A stretch of 64,000 nt of DNA from Chitinophaga sp. XS-30 (GTDB lineage: Bacteria; Bacteroidota; Bacteroidia; Chitinophagales; Chitinophagaceae): the NCBI RefSeq assembly GCF_008086345.1, contig NZ_CP043006.1, positions 5,020,032-5,084,031 on the forward strand, in the 5' to 3' direction. The translations under genes were made by a program, and so were the position numbers. Each line of letters begins with the position of its first letter. The stretch's first letter is position 1. The notes beneath the pieces are model-generated. The model made no database searches. It had not been told where the DNA came from and saw nothing but the letters and a program-made list of their open reading frames with translations. Of the stretch, positions 46,920 through 56,062 are shown one piece after another.

Positions 46920-48206
46920 ATGCAAAAGAGTTTAAGTGAACGCGATCTCGCCGTCATCTGGCATCCCTACACACAGATGCAGACGGCTCCGGCGCCGGTG
47001 GGGATCGTACGCGGCGAAGGCGCACTGTTATTCGATGAGGAAGGGAACCGCTACCTGGATGCAACATCCAGCTGGTGGGTCAATATCCACGGGCATGCGC
47101 ACCCCCATATTACGGCAAAACTGGCGGCGCAGGCGGCACAGCTGCATCACTGCATTTTTGCCGGTTATACGCATGAACCGGCTGTTTCCCTGGCCGAGCG
47201 CCTCCTTCCCATACTTCCCGGCAATCAGCGAAAGCTGTTCTATTCGGACAATGGGTCCACTGCTGTGGAAGTTGCGCTGAAAATGACGATCCAGTACTGG
47301 AAGAACACAGGCCGGTCCAGGCACCGCATCCTGGCCTTCAAAAACGCTTACCATGGCGATACTTTCGGGGCCATGAGCGTCAGCGCACGGAGTGTTTTTA
47401 CAAAAGCCTTTGATGATTTCCTGTTTGAAGTGGTTTTCCTGGATCTGCCCACCGCGGAAAACATCGGCGGACTGAAAGAACAGATAGATACCCTGGCCGC
47501 GGAGGCGGGCGCTTTCATTTTTGAACCGCTGGTACTGGGTTCGGGGGGAATGATGATGTACGATGCCGCGTTGCTGGATGAGCTGCTGGCCCATTGCAGG
47601 ACACATAACATCCTGCTGATCGCGGACGAGATCATGACCGGATTCGGCCGTACCGGCACCAACTTTGCCATGGACCAGGTGCAAACGCCGCCGGACATCA
47701 TCTGCCTGTCAAAAGGCCTTACCGGCGGCACTATCGCCATGGGCGTCACCACCTGCACCAATGACATCTACAACGCCTTCCTGTCCACCGACAAGCTGAA
47801 AACGCTCTTTCACGGCCATTCCTACACCGCCAACCCGCTGACCTGTGCCATCGCGCTGGCGAGCCTGGACCTGTTCCTGGAGCCGTCCTGCGCCGCCAAC
47901 CGGCAGCGGATCAACACCAGGCACCGGGCATTTGCCGTAACGCTGGCTTACCATCCGGAAGTGAAGAATGTACGCTCTCTTGGCACCATCCTCGCGTTCG
48001 AGATCGTGACGGGTGAGACCGACAGCTATACCAATGAACTGGCGGGCTTCCTTTTCAGCTTTTTCCGGGAAAAACGGATAATGCTCCGCCCCCTTGGCAA
48101 CACTTTGTACATCCTGCCGCCCTATTGTATCACGGACGAGCAGCTGGACGAGGTGTACGGGAGCATACTGGCAATGCTGGAGGCGTACGGGAAACAGTGG
48201 GCATGA
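46920..48206 (+). CDS. bioA: Adenosylmethionine-8-amino-7-oxononanoate aminotransferase
   Basis: The 428-residue class III PLP aminotransferase has WHPYTQM near the N-terminus, SSWWVNIHGH (residues 50-59), D236 in ADEIMTGFGRTG and the Schiff-base K265 in LSKGLTGG. These are typical of BioA, which transfers the amino group from S-adenosylmethionine to KAPA to form DAPA in biotin synthesis. No other bio gene is in the window, so the pathway is split in this genome. It is monocistronic, ending at a bidirectional terminator. Confidence 0.93.
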   Translation: MQKSLSERDLAVIWHPYTQMQTAPAPVGIVRGEGALLFDEEGNRYLDATSSWWVNIHGHAHPHITAKLAAQAAQLHHCIFAGYTHEPAVSLAERLLPILPGNQRKLFYSDNGSTAVEVALKMTIQYWKNTGRSRHRILAFKNAYHGDTFGAMSVSARSVFTKAFDDFLFEVVFLDLPTAENIGGLKEQIDTLAAEAGAFIFEPLVLGSGGMMMYDAALLDELLAHCRTHNILLIADEIMTGFGRTGTNFAMDQVQTPPDIICLSKGLTGGTIAMGVTTCTNDIYNAFLSTDKLKTLFHGHSYTANPLTCAIALASLDLFLEPSCAANRQRINTRHRAFAVTLAYHPEVKNVRSLGTILAFEIVTGETDSYTNELAGFLFSFFREKRIMLRPLGNTLYILPPYCITDEQLDEVYGSILAMLEAYGKQWA

Positions 48207-48223
48207 GATATCTGGCTTACGAA

Positions 48224-48254
48224 AAAGGGCTGTACCGCTGCGGCACAACCCTTT
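48224..48254. terminator. Bidirectional terminator between bioA and the DUF2911 gene
   Basis: AAAGGG-TGT-CCG pairs with CGG-ACA-CCCTTT around a CTG loop, with two single mismatches. A-rich and T-rich ends let it work for both convergent genes. Confidence 0.75.
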
Positions 48255-48275
48255 CCTTTAAATAATGTTTACAGC

Positions 48276-48773
48276 CTAGAAGGTCAAAGGCACGGTCACG
48301 CGGGTTTTATCCCAGTGGATCACCATTTGCCCTTTCGGGAAAGAGAACGTCAGTTTTTCTGCTTCGGGAGCATTATTGTCTGCCGGAACCTTTACTTCGG
48401 CTACATTCTTGTCTTTGTTCTTCTCATACTCGGCAGCACCGGGTTGCCCCGTAACACTGTTCAGGATCACCGTCCACTCCTTTTCACCGGGAATGGTGAA
48501 CAGCGAATAGGTGCCGGCTTTCACTTTAGTGCCGCCGAAGGTGGCGTCTTTCTTGAAAGTGATGTCGGTAGATTTGTTTGCACCGGTACGCCATACTTTT
48601 CCATAAGCTTCCAGGCCAGGGAAGATCACACGGCCTCTTTTGGAAGGCTGGCCGTAGGACACTTCAACGTTTTCACCGGTTGTAGTGACACGTGGACTTT
48701 TAGGAGGAGCTTGCTGGGCAAATATTGCGCTCGTTGTAAAGATGAGGGCCAGGCCCATTAACATGCTTTTCAT
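48276..48773 (-). CDS. DUF2911 domain secreted protein
   Basis: The 165-residue protein has a signal peptide (about 1-19, ending IFAQ) and a full DUF2911 domain: SPRVTTTGENVEVSYGQPSKRGR, GKVWRTGANKSTDI split over the middle, and AGTYSLFTIPGEKEWTVILN. The family is common in Bacteroidota, exported, and of unknown function. It stands at the end of a minus-strand run with two SRPBCC genes, 84 bases after the nearer one. Confidence 0.88.
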   Translation of the reverse strand: MKSMLMGLALIFTTSAIFAQQAPPKSPRVTTTGENVEVSYGQPSKRGRVIFPGLEAYGKVWRTGANKSTDITFKKDATFGGTKVKAGTYSLFTIPGEKEWTVILNSVTGQPGAAEYEKNKDKNVAEVKVPADNNAPEAEKLTFSFPKGQMVIHWDKTRVTVPLTF

Positions 48774-48857
48774 AAAAAATAGGATTTGTTTTTATGTTGA
48801 AAAAGGAAAATTACGTTCTTCCCCGCACAATTACCGTACCACTCGTAACAAAGTCGC

Positions 48858-49406
48858 CTAATACTTCTCGGAAAGCATCTTTAATTTGCTCAGACCCTCT
48901 TCCATAGACTCACCGAACATGCGATCCATCAGAAAGCCCCGGAGTTTCCACCAGGGCGCCATGCCCACCTGCGTTTCCAGCCGCCAAAGGATGGCCGTGC
49001 CTTTTCCGTCTGCCGTGGGTTTCAGTTCAATGACCCCTGTTACGGGCTTCATGGCCGGATGGGTCATATTATAGGTGATCCCTTTTTCAGGGTCCGCCAG
49101 TACGATCTCTACCCTTCCGGAAGCCGTCCGGCCCGCGGTGTTGCTCCAGGTAAACCAGGCGCCTTTGCCCTCCGCGGGATCGGAATATTGCTGCATGCTG
49201 GCGCCGCCGGTGCGGTAGGCCGGGTCCCAGGGGTTCCAGGCCGGCCAGGTTTTCAGGTCACTGACCTGGGCAAATACCGTGGAAACAGGAGCATCGATCG
49301 ACCCCGATCTTTCCAGCCGGGCTACAGAAGGGAATAAAAGCGACAAAAGGAAAATCAGCAGGCCTAAAACGATCACTGCCGTCAGAAACATTTTCAACAC
49401 ACGCAT
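48858..49406 (-). CDS. SRPBCC family protein with N-terminal membrane anchor
   Basis: The 182-residue protein has a single N-terminal membrane helix (about 7-25) and a START/polyketide-cyclase-like SRPBCC domain beginning RSGSIDAPVSTVFAQVSD, with GKGAWFTWSN in the middle and a C-terminal helix. The fold makes a hydrophobic ligand cavity. It is paralogous to the next upstream gene: both share an anchor, W-W-PW near the start, GKGAW and a final EGL/RGL-KLK helix. Ligand unknown. Confidence 0.82.
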   Translation of the reverse strand: MRVLKMFLTAVIVLGLLIFLLSLLFPSVARLERSGSIDAPVSTVFAQVSDLKTWPAWNPWDPAYRTGGASMQQYSDPAEGKGAWFTWSNTAGRTASGRVEIVLADPEKGITYNMTHPAMKPVTGVIELKPTADGKGTAILWRLETQVGMAPWWKLRGFLMDRMFGESMEEGLSKLKMLSEKY

Positions 49407-49497
49407 AGCGGGGAAGGGAGAATTTAATGATCAAAGTAAAGGATAAAAGTAAAGCATTTGCAGGGATTTCCGCTATCCGGCAGGGTTGAACATGGCG

Positions 49498-50070
49498 CTA
49501 TGCTCCCGCGGTAAAATGTTCCTGCGTGTTTCCCCTGAACTTTTCGCAGACCCTTTTCAGATTGTGCAACCCTCTTTCGAAATCGCTCCCTACCCATTTA
49601 TGCATTTTTCTGCGCATCAGCCTGCGCATGGGATTACGCCCTACTTCCGTTTCCAGGCACCAGGTGACCCGGGTGCCATCCGCCGCCTGCTCAAAGCGGA
49701 AATAGCTTTTTGAGCTATGCTGCTGCATCAGATACATATCATTGGCAATATATTCATTGACCCTGGATTCCGTGATCACCAGACTGCCCTTCCCCACCTT
49801 GCGGCGACGGCTTTTCCAGCGGTACCAGGCGCCTTTTCCGGCGTCCTTTTCGGAGAACTCTACCTTCATTTGCGGATCTTTTCCGTGCCAGGGCGACCAT
49901 TGAGGCCAGTTGCGCAACGCATTCACCAGCATAAAGATCCGGGTGACAGGCGCCTGTATGAAAAGGCTGCGCTCAATACGAACACGGGATGGCAGAAAGA
50001 GTGAAAGGATAAACGTACCCAGCACCAACACTGCCAAAGCCCCTAAAATAACGAACATGGCTTGTTGCAT
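49498..50070 (-). CDS. SRPBCC family protein with N-terminal membrane anchor (paralogue)
   Basis: The 190-residue protein has the same plan as its downstream neighbour: a membrane helix (about 4-25), then a SRPBCC domain (RSLFIQAPVTRIF, NWPQWSPW, GKGAWYRW). It differs in a basic stretch (KSRRRKVGKG) and basic MRRLMRRKMHKW, which could contact membrane phospholipids or nucleic acid. The ATG at 50070 is chosen; an in-frame TTG at 50094 would add residues before the anchor. It lies 56 bases after the ABC permease gene. Confidence 0.8.
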   Translation of the reverse strand: MQQAMFVILGALAVLVLGTFILSLFLPSRVRIERSLFIQAPVTRIFMLVNALRNWPQWSPWHGKDPQMKVEFSEKDAGKGAWYRWKSRRRKVGKGSLVITESRVNEYIANDMYLMQQHSSKSYFRFEQAADGTRVTWCLETEVGRNPMRRLMRRKMHKWVGSDFERGLHNLKRVCEKFRGNTQEHFTAGA

Positions 50071-50126
50071 AAGGAATAGTTTAAGGGAATACAAAAGATA
50101 CGCCTATTCCGGGAATTTTCCAGCAT

Positions 50127-51218
50127 TTATTCCCAGCGGAATACCTTGATGGCAACCGCGTACACCACCACTCCCCAGATGACCATCACCAGCAGCTGCG
50201 GCCACACATTCCAGATATGCAAACCTTCAAAGGCCACCTTGCGGAGGGCATCATTGAGATAGGTAAGCGGCATCACCCTGCAGATGGGCTGCAACCATGC
50301 CGGGAATACGTCAATAGAGAAGAAAGTGCCTGCCAGCAGAAACTGCGGCAGCGTAACGATGTTGGCCAGCGGCGGGATCGTGCTTTCTGTTTTGGCAATA
50401 CCGCTGACCACAAAGCCAAAGCCCATGAAAATGATCAGCCCGAACAAACACAGGAGCCACATTTCCAGGAAAGTCATAAACCCGTTCACCAGCGTGAAAC
50501 CGAACAGGAAATAACCGATACCGATAATGATCACCGCGCCGATGGACTGGAACAGCAGGCGGCTGATCGCCTCTCCGAGGATAATGTACATCCGGCTGAC
50601 CGGTGTGGCGAAGAAACGTTTCAGCACCAGCGTCTGCCGCAGGCTGAAAAACAGGAATGCCGTGCCGAAAACGGCAGCGCTCAACAGGGAAAAGCCCAGC
50701 TGACCGGGCAATATGAAGTCTATCGCCTTGTATTCCCTGCCCGGTACTACTTCCGGCATTATCCGGGCAACGGAAGGACGGGGATATTCCACGTCGTTCA
50801 ACTGATTGATGTGGGCGTTCAGTACATTGAACAGGATGCCGGCACTTTCCCCGCTGGCGGAAGAGGTCTTTATGTGGATATTGTACCTGGGAACAGCGTT
50901 CGCCGTGTCGATCTTCACAATGGCCGTCAGACGGCCTTTTCGCAGCTCGTCTTCCATTTCCGCCTGCGAAACCCCGTTGGCGATGCGCAGGTTGCCGCTG
51001 GTCACCAGGGCACGATAAACAGGATTAAGGGTGTCCGAAGCTTCGTCAATGCCGATCCTGGCGGAAACGCCCCTCCCGCCGATAAAACCGAACACCAGTA
51101 TAAACACCAGCGGAAAAGCGAAACTGAACACCACCGCAGAAGGACTGCGGAACATGCCGCGGATGCTCGCCTTTGTGATCGCCAACATGGCCCTCCACTG
51201 ATTATACTTAACTGCCAT
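50127..51218 (-). CDS. ABC-2 type transporter permease
   Basis: The 363-residue inner-membrane protein has an N-terminal helix (about 28-48), a large extracytoplasmic loop (about 50-165) and five further helices (about 170-360), the usual ABC-2 exporter permease plan. Motifs include LPGQLGFSLL and LPQFLLAGTFF. No ATPase gene is in the window, so its partner is elsewhere or just not adjacent. The two SRPBCC genes downstream on the same strand might share its transcript. Substrate unknown. Confidence 0.88.
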   Translation of the reverse strand: MAVKYNQWRAMLAITKASIRGMFRSPSAVVFSFAFPLVFILVFGFIGGRGVSARIGIDEASDTLNPVYRALVTSGNLRIANGVSQAEMEDELRKGRLTAIVKIDTANAVPRYNIHIKTSSASGESAGILFNVLNAHINQLNDVEYPRPSVARIMPEVVPGREYKAIDFILPGQLGFSLLSAAVFGTAFLFFSLRQTLVLKRFFATPVSRMYIILGEAISRLLFQSIGAVIIIGIGYFLFGFTLVNGFMTFLEMWLLCLFGLIIFMGFGFVVSGIAKTESTIPPLANIVTLPQFLLAGTFFSIDVFPAWLQPICRVMPLTYLNDALRKVAFEGLHIWNVWPQLLVMVIWGVVVYAVAIKVFRWE

Positions 51219-51288
51219 ACGTTTGCATTAAAGGGTGTAAAACTAGCATTCATAAGCGAATAAACAACTACCGGCGATGGCGTAAATG

Positions 51289-51325
51289 AAAAAGCCCCCG
51301 CGGCGCTGGGCGGCCGGGAGGCTTT
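51289..51325 (-). terminator. Terminator of the lipoprotein gene
   Basis: On the minus strand AAAGCC-T-CCCG pairs with CGGG-G-GGCTTT around a GC-rich loop, followed by TTTTT. It lies 22 bases after the stop of the lipoprotein gene. Confidence 0.75.
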
Positions 51326-51347
51326 GTTGCTTGTACCTGAGAGAAAT

Positions 51348-52301
51348 TTAAAAGCCGTCGAGCGCTGTGATCTCAGCCTGTACAGTGCTCTCCGTGGTTT
51401 CAGCGAGGGTCAGCGCTTCCACCTGGTCTTCCGAGATCGTGATATCCTTTTTGGCGAAATAAAATTTTCCGTCCTTGATGCTGAAAGCGATCAGCCTGCC
51501 TTCCGCACCCACCGGCATTGCATTGTCATAACTCTTTACCTGGTTTTCACCATCCGGTGTATATAATTGCGCCACCACATTATCTCCTTTTGCGATAAAG
51601 AATACATAGGTTTCTCCGCTCATTGCCCGGAAATTGGCCATGGTACCGGGATTATTGGGAACGCTCACTTTAACGGTCGTTTTGGGATTGCTCATGCTCC
51701 AGAAAATATCGCAATTCACCCATCCCAGTTCTCCAAAATCGAAAACAAATGCCATACCCTCTGCCTTTACCTCTCTTTGTGCGCCCTGACGGGGATTCTG
51801 CCATGCGAACTGATCCCCCTGTACGGTGTCCGCACCTACCCACAATTGCGTAAACCCGTCACGCTCCGTTGGTATTTCTATACGGAGCGGCTCTTTCAGG
51901 ACCGCATCCACACTCTGCCCACCACTCTTTACGTCAAGGAAAAAAGAACCGTCGGATTGCAGCGGCATCCCGGAGATATGATTGGTATTCACACCACCAA
52001 GCACCAACTGGCTGCGTTTCAGCAATTCCATGGCCTCCACCGTGAGATTGCCCGTTACTTCCACGCCGTTCTTTGTGAATGCACCGGCAGGGAACGTGAT
52101 CTTTACCCCGCCTTTAAGTGTAACAGTTTTCGGCAGGTCGGCTGTGGAAAAGGTGAAGGACTGCACTTGGGGGCCGGCCTTTTCTATGAAATCACGGGTA
52201 TTGCTGATCTGATCTTCCGGCGGAGGTGCATCATTCTTTTTACAGGCGTAAAAACAAAAAGCCCCGGCTGCCATCACTGCTAATAATTTCTGCGTTTTCA
52301 T
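51348..52301 (-). CDS. Hypothetical lipoprotein
   Basis: The 317-residue protein has a lipoprotein signal peptide with the lipidated C20 in FYACKKN. The mature part begins with an acidic/Pro stretch and contains beta-rich sequence including an early GGVKITFPAGAFTKNG motif (about residues 65-80) that resembles ZU5-like or secreted carbohydrate-related beta domains; I do not name a family. Only one further cysteine lies in the mature part. It is monocistronic, with a terminator after it, and faces a 234-base gap in which I see no clear promoter. Confidence 0.7.
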   Translation of the reverse strand: MKTQKLLAVMAAGAFCFYACKKNDAPPPEDQISNTRDFIEKAGPQVQSFTFSTADLPKTVTLKGGVKITFPAGAFTKNGVEVTGNLTVEAMELLKRSQLVLGGVNTNHISGMPLQSDGSFFLDVKSGGQSVDAVLKEPLRIEIPTERDGFTQLWVGADTVQGDQFAWQNPRQGAQREVKAEGMAFVFDFGELGWVNCDIFWSMSNPKTTVKVSVPNNPGTMANFRAMSGETYVFFIAKGDNVVAQLYTPDGENQVKSYDNAMPVGAEGRLIAFSIKDGKFYFAKKDITISEDQVEALTLAETTESTVQAEITALDGF

Positions 52302-52535
52302 GAGATACTGTTTTAGTTTAAGGATCGTGTGTTTGGAGATATATCAGCAGACCGGAAGTTTTGTTACCTGGTTTCGCAGATTTTTTTTTAACCGGCGATT
52401 AACAAATTAAAAATCAGTGGATTTAGGGGATTTATTATGTTGCGGGCATGAAATACTGCTGGGCTAAAAGCCAGTAATAGCCAAATCAACCGAATTGCCG
52501 CATAGTACGGCGCAACTGCAAAATCTGAACTGGGT

Positions 52536-52874
52536 ATGAACGAACAACAATCCCCCACCGCAATGAAAGAAAATAACGGGCTTGAAAAAATGTGTGCCTG
52601 TTACGACAACATCCTCGTTTCTTTACAGGAATTTGAAGCGTTCAGTGCATCGCAGATCATTTGTAATGTAGTGAATGAGCACATCAAAAGGCTGTCTCTC
52701 GTCATCCGCCAGCACAACGAGATAGCCGCGACAGCGGAAAAAAGCATGGAAGCGCTGGCAGACGGGTTGCGGCGTCTGCGCCTGCAGGCACAACAGATCG
52801 TGGACGAAAACCATAACCATGTGATCCGCATGACCAGCGATGAGCGTGACCCTGTGTACACAGGGGAAGGATGA
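52536..52874 (+). CDS. Hypothetical helical protein
   Basis: The 112-residue protein has no signal peptide or membrane segment. After an N-terminal Gln/Ser/Pro stretch, a helix rich in Leu, Glu, Arg and Gln covers most of it (about residues 20-95), with two Cys near CACYDN. I do not recognise a family. An internal ATG at 52563 is an alternative start. It ends just before a long perfect hairpin shared with sppA. Confidence 0.55.
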   Translation: MNEQQSPTAMKENNGLEKMCACYDNILVSLQEFEAFSASQIICNVVNEHIKRLSLVIRQHNEIAATAEKSMEALADGLRRLRLQAQQIVDENHNHVIRMTSDERDPVYTGEG

Positions 52875-52919
52875 TCAGCGGCAGGGCAAAAAATACAGCT
52901 GCAAAACAGTCCGAAAAAA

Positions 52920-52955
52920 GCAAAAGTGAAAAGTACGGATACTTTTCACTTTTGC
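52920..52955. terminator. Perfect 16-bp bidirectional terminator
   Basis: GCAAAAGTGAAAAGTA (52920-52935) and TACTTTTCACTTTTGC (52940-52955) form a perfect 16-bp stem around CGGA. It lies between the convergent hypothetical gene and sppA, with T-rich 3' arms on both strands. Confidence 0.85.
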
Positions 52956-52983
52956 TGATATGCGATAAGGCCGCTGTCCGGCA

Positions 52984-54735
52984 TTATTGTATGATGAAGT
53001 CTCCGGGCAGTCTGGCCTGCACTCCGTTAGTCATACGTTTCAGGGTTTTCAATACCTGGTAGAAACGATAGTGCTCTCCCAGCTCCTCTTTTACCATGCT
53101 GCTGCGGATCTCGCCACCCAGGGTCTTGAGTATCTTCTCGTATGGATGGACCGGTTTCGGGTAAGCAACAATGTTGGTCTCCGGCAAATTGGCCATGCGG
53201 GACGCGCAGGCCACGGCATCTGAAATGCCACCAAGACGGTCTACCAGTCCCAGCCGCTGCGCCTGCAGGCCAGTCCACACCCTGCCTTGCGAAATACTGT
53301 CCACTACCGCGGCGCTTAACTTCCGGCCGTCCATTACACGGTCTTTAAAAGTCACATAAATGCTGTCCACCATTCGTTGTATGATCGTCTTTTCCTTATC
53401 CGTCAATGGGCGATAAGCCGCGCCGAGATCTGCATATTGTCCGGTTTTCACATTATCGAACGTGATGCCGAGTTTGTTATTGAAGAAGCCCTGCATATTG
53501 GGCAGCACCGCAAATACGCCTATGGAACCGGTCAACGTAGTGGGCTCTGCAAAAACGGAATCCGCCATACAGGAGATATAATATCCGCCGGATGCGGCGT
53601 AGTTGCCCATAGATACGATCACCGGCTTGCTTTTGCGGGCCAACGTCAGTTCCCGCCAGATGCCTTCCGAAGCCAGGGCACTGCCGCCGGGGGAGTTCAC
53701 CCGGAGCACGATGGCCCTGATATCCTTATCCTGACGTGCTTCACGGATGATCTTGATATAATCTTCACTCGCGATCATATCGCCGTTAGGGCTGCTGCCG
53801 TCAATGATGTCTCCCTGAGCGTAGATCAACGCCAGATTGCCCCTCGTATCCGAAAAACCTTCGGCCTTGTTGTACCGGCTGAGGGACACAAAATTCACCT
53901 TTTCATCATTTTTCAGGTTCAGGCTGCGCTTGATCTCATCCATTACCTGATCATCATACTTCAGTCCATCTACCAGTTTATACTGCAATGCATCTTCCGG
54001 GAACTGGATGTTCCCCTCATTGGCGTATTGATGCAGCATCGCCGTATCTATTCCTCTTGCCCTGGATACTTTCTGCAGAAAGTTGCCGTACAGCTCATTC
54101 AGGAAGGCGGTGGTCTGGATGCGGTTGGCTTCCGTCATCTTCGTTTCCCGCAGCGGTTCGGTAGCGCTTTTGAATTTACCGTTATAGAATATCTGCGGCT
54201 GTATGTCCAGTTTCTCCAGTGTGCCTTTGAAGTACATCATCGTCAGGGAGTACCCGGAAAAGTCAATGGAGCCTTTGGGGTTCAGATATATTTTATCTGC
54301 TGCTACAGCTATACTGTAAGCGCCTTGCGGCATACCCTCCGCATATGCATACACGAATTTTTTGCTTTCCCTGAACTCCAGAAGGGCTTTGTACAGCTCT
54401 TCGCTGGAGGCATAACCGTTGCCGTTGCCGTCTGTTTTCAGGTAGATGCCTTTAATGTTATCGTCTTTACCGGCTTTTTTGATGAGGCGGACGGCGTCAT
54501 ACAGTCCGGGTACCTGGCCGGGGGCACCGCTGAAGTACCCGAGTAACGGATCATTGGTCCGCTGCTCATTGAACGTCTGACTGATGTCTACCACCAGCAC
54601 CGCATTGGTGCCGATAACCACTTTATCAGCAGTGGTCATCCGGGCGATCATCATCAACATAAAAAAGAACCCGATGATGGAAAAAACAATAAGGGCCACA
54701 AAGGAAGCAAAGAAAAACTTGAGAAAACTGCGCAT
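52984..54735 (-). CDS. sppA: Signal peptide peptidase SppA, 67 kDa type
   Basis: The 583-residue protein has an N-terminal membrane anchor (about 10-30) and two tandem ClpP/crotonase-like peptidase S49 domains. The nucleophile is S382 in NYAASGGYY, and the general base lysine is K189 in NGKFKSATEP, matching K209 and S409 of E. coli SppA. It degrades signal peptides released after protein export at the periplasmic face of the inner membrane. It is divergent from folK and ends at the perfect 16-bp terminator. Confidence 0.93.
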   Translation of the reverse strand: MRSFLKFFFASFVALIVFSIIGFFFMLMMIARMTTADKVVIGTNAVLVVDISQTFNEQRTNDPLLGYFSGAPGQVPGLYDAVRLIKKAGKDDNIKGIYLKTDGNGNGYASSEELYKALLEFRESKKFVYAYAEGMPQGAYSIAVAADKIYLNPKGSIDFSGYSLTMMYFKGTLEKLDIQPQIFYNGKFKSATEPLRETKMTEANRIQTTAFLNELYGNFLQKVSRARGIDTAMLHQYANEGNIQFPEDALQYKLVDGLKYDDQVMDEIKRSLNLKNDEKVNFVSLSRYNKAEGFSDTRGNLALIYAQGDIIDGSSPNGDMIASEDYIKIIREARQDKDIRAIVLRVNSPGGSALASEGIWRELTLARKSKPVIVSMGNYAASGGYYISCMADSVFAEPTTLTGSIGVFAVLPNMQGFFNNKLGITFDNVKTGQYADLGAAYRPLTDKEKTIIQRMVDSIYVTFKDRVMDGRKLSAAVVDSISQGRVWTGLQAQRLGLVDRLGGISDAVACASRMANLPETNIVAYPKPVHPYEKILKTLGGEIRSSMVKEELGEHYRFYQVLKTLKRMTNGVQARLPGDFIIQ

Positions 54736-54828
54736 GTTATTTGATTAGTTTATATACTGGTGAGCTGCCGGCGGATGTAAAGCCGTGTTAAATCAACCCG
54801 GCTGTTTTCCGAAATGCGAATTATTTTC

Positions 54829-54836
54829 CAAAAATA
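54829..54836 (-). promoter_or_regulatory. Possible -7 box of sppA
   Basis: TATTTTTG on the minus strand matches TAnnTTTG, 93 bases upstream of the sppA start. Confidence 0.35.
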
Positions 54837-54847
54837 AGGAATATGGC

Positions 54848-54855
54848 TACTTTTG
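54848..54855 (+). promoter_or_regulatory. -7 box of folK
   Basis: TACTTTTG matches TAnnTTTG and ends 14 bases before the ATG at 54870. It lies downstream of another in-frame ATG at 54843, which it rules out as the main start. Confidence 0.5.
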
Positions 54856-54869
54856 GGCCGTCTAAATAC

Positions 54870-55364
54870 ATGAATACTGCAATATTACTTATAGGTGGCA
54901 ATATCGGTGACCGGCCGAAATACCTGCAGCAGGCGGCTTTGCTGATCGCTGCCCGGGCCGGCCGTATCGCGGCGGAATCCGCGCTGTACGAGACGGCGCC
55001 CTGGGGGGAAGTGGACCAACCCGATTACCTTAACCAGGCCCTGCGGCTGGAAACGGAACTGGAGGCTCCGGTTTTGCTGGAACTGTTGCTGGACACGGAA
55101 AAGGAGATCGGCAGGGTGCGCCGCCAGAAATGGGGCGCCAGGGTGATCGACATCGATCTGATCTTCTTTAACCAGGAAGTTATTACCCTCCCCCGGCTGA
55201 AAGTGCCGCACCCGCAGATGCAAAACCGCCGTTTTGTACTGGCGCCACTGAATGAGATCGCTCCGGACTGGATGCATCCCATCCTGCAACTCACTGTTAA
55301 CCAGTTACTGGAAGCCTGTCCGGACCCACTGCCCGTACATAAATTTGTTGCAGCAGCCCATTAA
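54870..55364 (+). CDS. folK: 6-hydroxymethyl-7,8-dihydropterin pyrophosphokinase
   Basis: The 164-residue protein has the HPPK signature RRQKWGARVIDIDL and the N-terminal AILLIGGNIGDR loop. It transfers pyrophosphate from ATP to 6-hydroxymethyl-7,8-dihydropterin in folate synthesis. The ATG at 54870 is preferred because the -7 box lies between it and the upstream ATG at 54843. It ends one base before the deoxynucleoside kinase start, so the two genes form an operon, a common pairing in Bacteroidota. Confidence 0.92.
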   Translation: MNTAILLIGGNIGDRPKYLQQAALLIAARAGRIAAESALYETAPWGEVDQPDYLNQALRLETELEAPVLLELLLDTEKEIGRVRRQKWGARVIDIDLIFFNQEVITLPRLKVPHPQMQNRRFVLAPLNEIAPDWMHPILQLTVNQLLEACPDPLPVHKFVAAAH

Positions 55365-55365
55365 G

Positions 55366-55989
55366 ATGTTATATCGTTTTATTACCATAGAAGGCAATAT
55401 CGGCGCGGGAAAAACCACTCTTGCCAACAAACTGGCGGAACATCTCGGCGCCCGGCTTATCCTGGAAGGCTTTGCAGACAACCCCTTTCTCCCCAAATTT
55501 TACGCACAGCCCGATCAGTATGCTTTTCCCCTGGAGCTCTTCTTCATGGCGGAACGTTACAAACAACTGAAGGAAATGCTGGCCACACGAGATCTCTTCG
55601 CCCAATATACCATCAGTGATTACCTTTTTGTCAAAAGCCTGCTGTTCGCCAAAATGAACCTGAAAGATGATGAATTCTCGCTATATCAGAAACTGTTCGA
55701 TATCATCAACCCCCAGCTGGCCCAGCCGGATATACTCATATTCCTGAACGCGCCGGTGGACCTGCTGCAAAAGAACATCAAAAAACGCAACCGCTCCTAC
55801 GAGCAACAGATACCGGATGCGTACCTCCATAAAGTACATGAGATGTATATGCATTTCATCCGTCAGCACCCTCTGCGGACATTGGTAATAGATACGACCA
55901 AAACGGATTTTCTCCGCAGCGAAGAGGATTTCAGGAGCTTGCTGGCGGCGCTGGACAAGGAGCATCCAACCGGGTTGACCTACCTTTGA
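55366..55989 (+). CDS. Deoxynucleoside kinase
   Basis: The 207-residue protein has a P-loop GNIGAGKTT at residues 10-18, the substrate-region line PFLPKFY and the later LID-like KKRNRSYEQQIP, as in the Bacteroidota deoxyadenosine/deoxyguanosine kinase family (dNK). It phosphorylates deoxynucleosides for salvage in the cytoplasm. It starts one base after folK and ends before a bidirectional terminator. Confidence 0.9.
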   Translation: MLYRFITIEGNIGAGKTTLANKLAEHLGARLILEGFADNPFLPKFYAQPDQYAFPLELFFMAERYKQLKEMLATRDLFAQYTISDYLFVKSLLFAKMNLKDDEFSLYQKLFDIINPQLAQPDILIFLNAPVDLLQKNIKKRNRSYEQQIPDAYLHKVHEMYMHFIRQHPLRTLVIDTTKTDFLRSEEDFRSLLAALDKEHPTGLTYL

Positions 55990-56009
55990 ACTATCATTCC
56001 GGTAATATA

Positions 56010-56039
56010 AAAAGGTGGCGGGGAATCCCGTCACCTTTT
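56010..56039. terminator. Bidirectional terminator after the deoxynucleoside kinase
   Basis: AAAAGGTG-G-CGGG pairs with CCCG-T-CACCTTTT around GAAT, with one G-T pair. It serves the kinase gene and the convergent peptide gene, whose stop is at 56063. Confidence 0.85.
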
Positions 56040-56062
56040 CTCTTTGCAATTACACCTCCCGA

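Noticed and set aside
54843..54869. ATG at 54843 as start of folK
   Set aside because: The -7 box at 54848-54855 lies downstream of it, and HPPK proteins start near the AILLIGGN motif.
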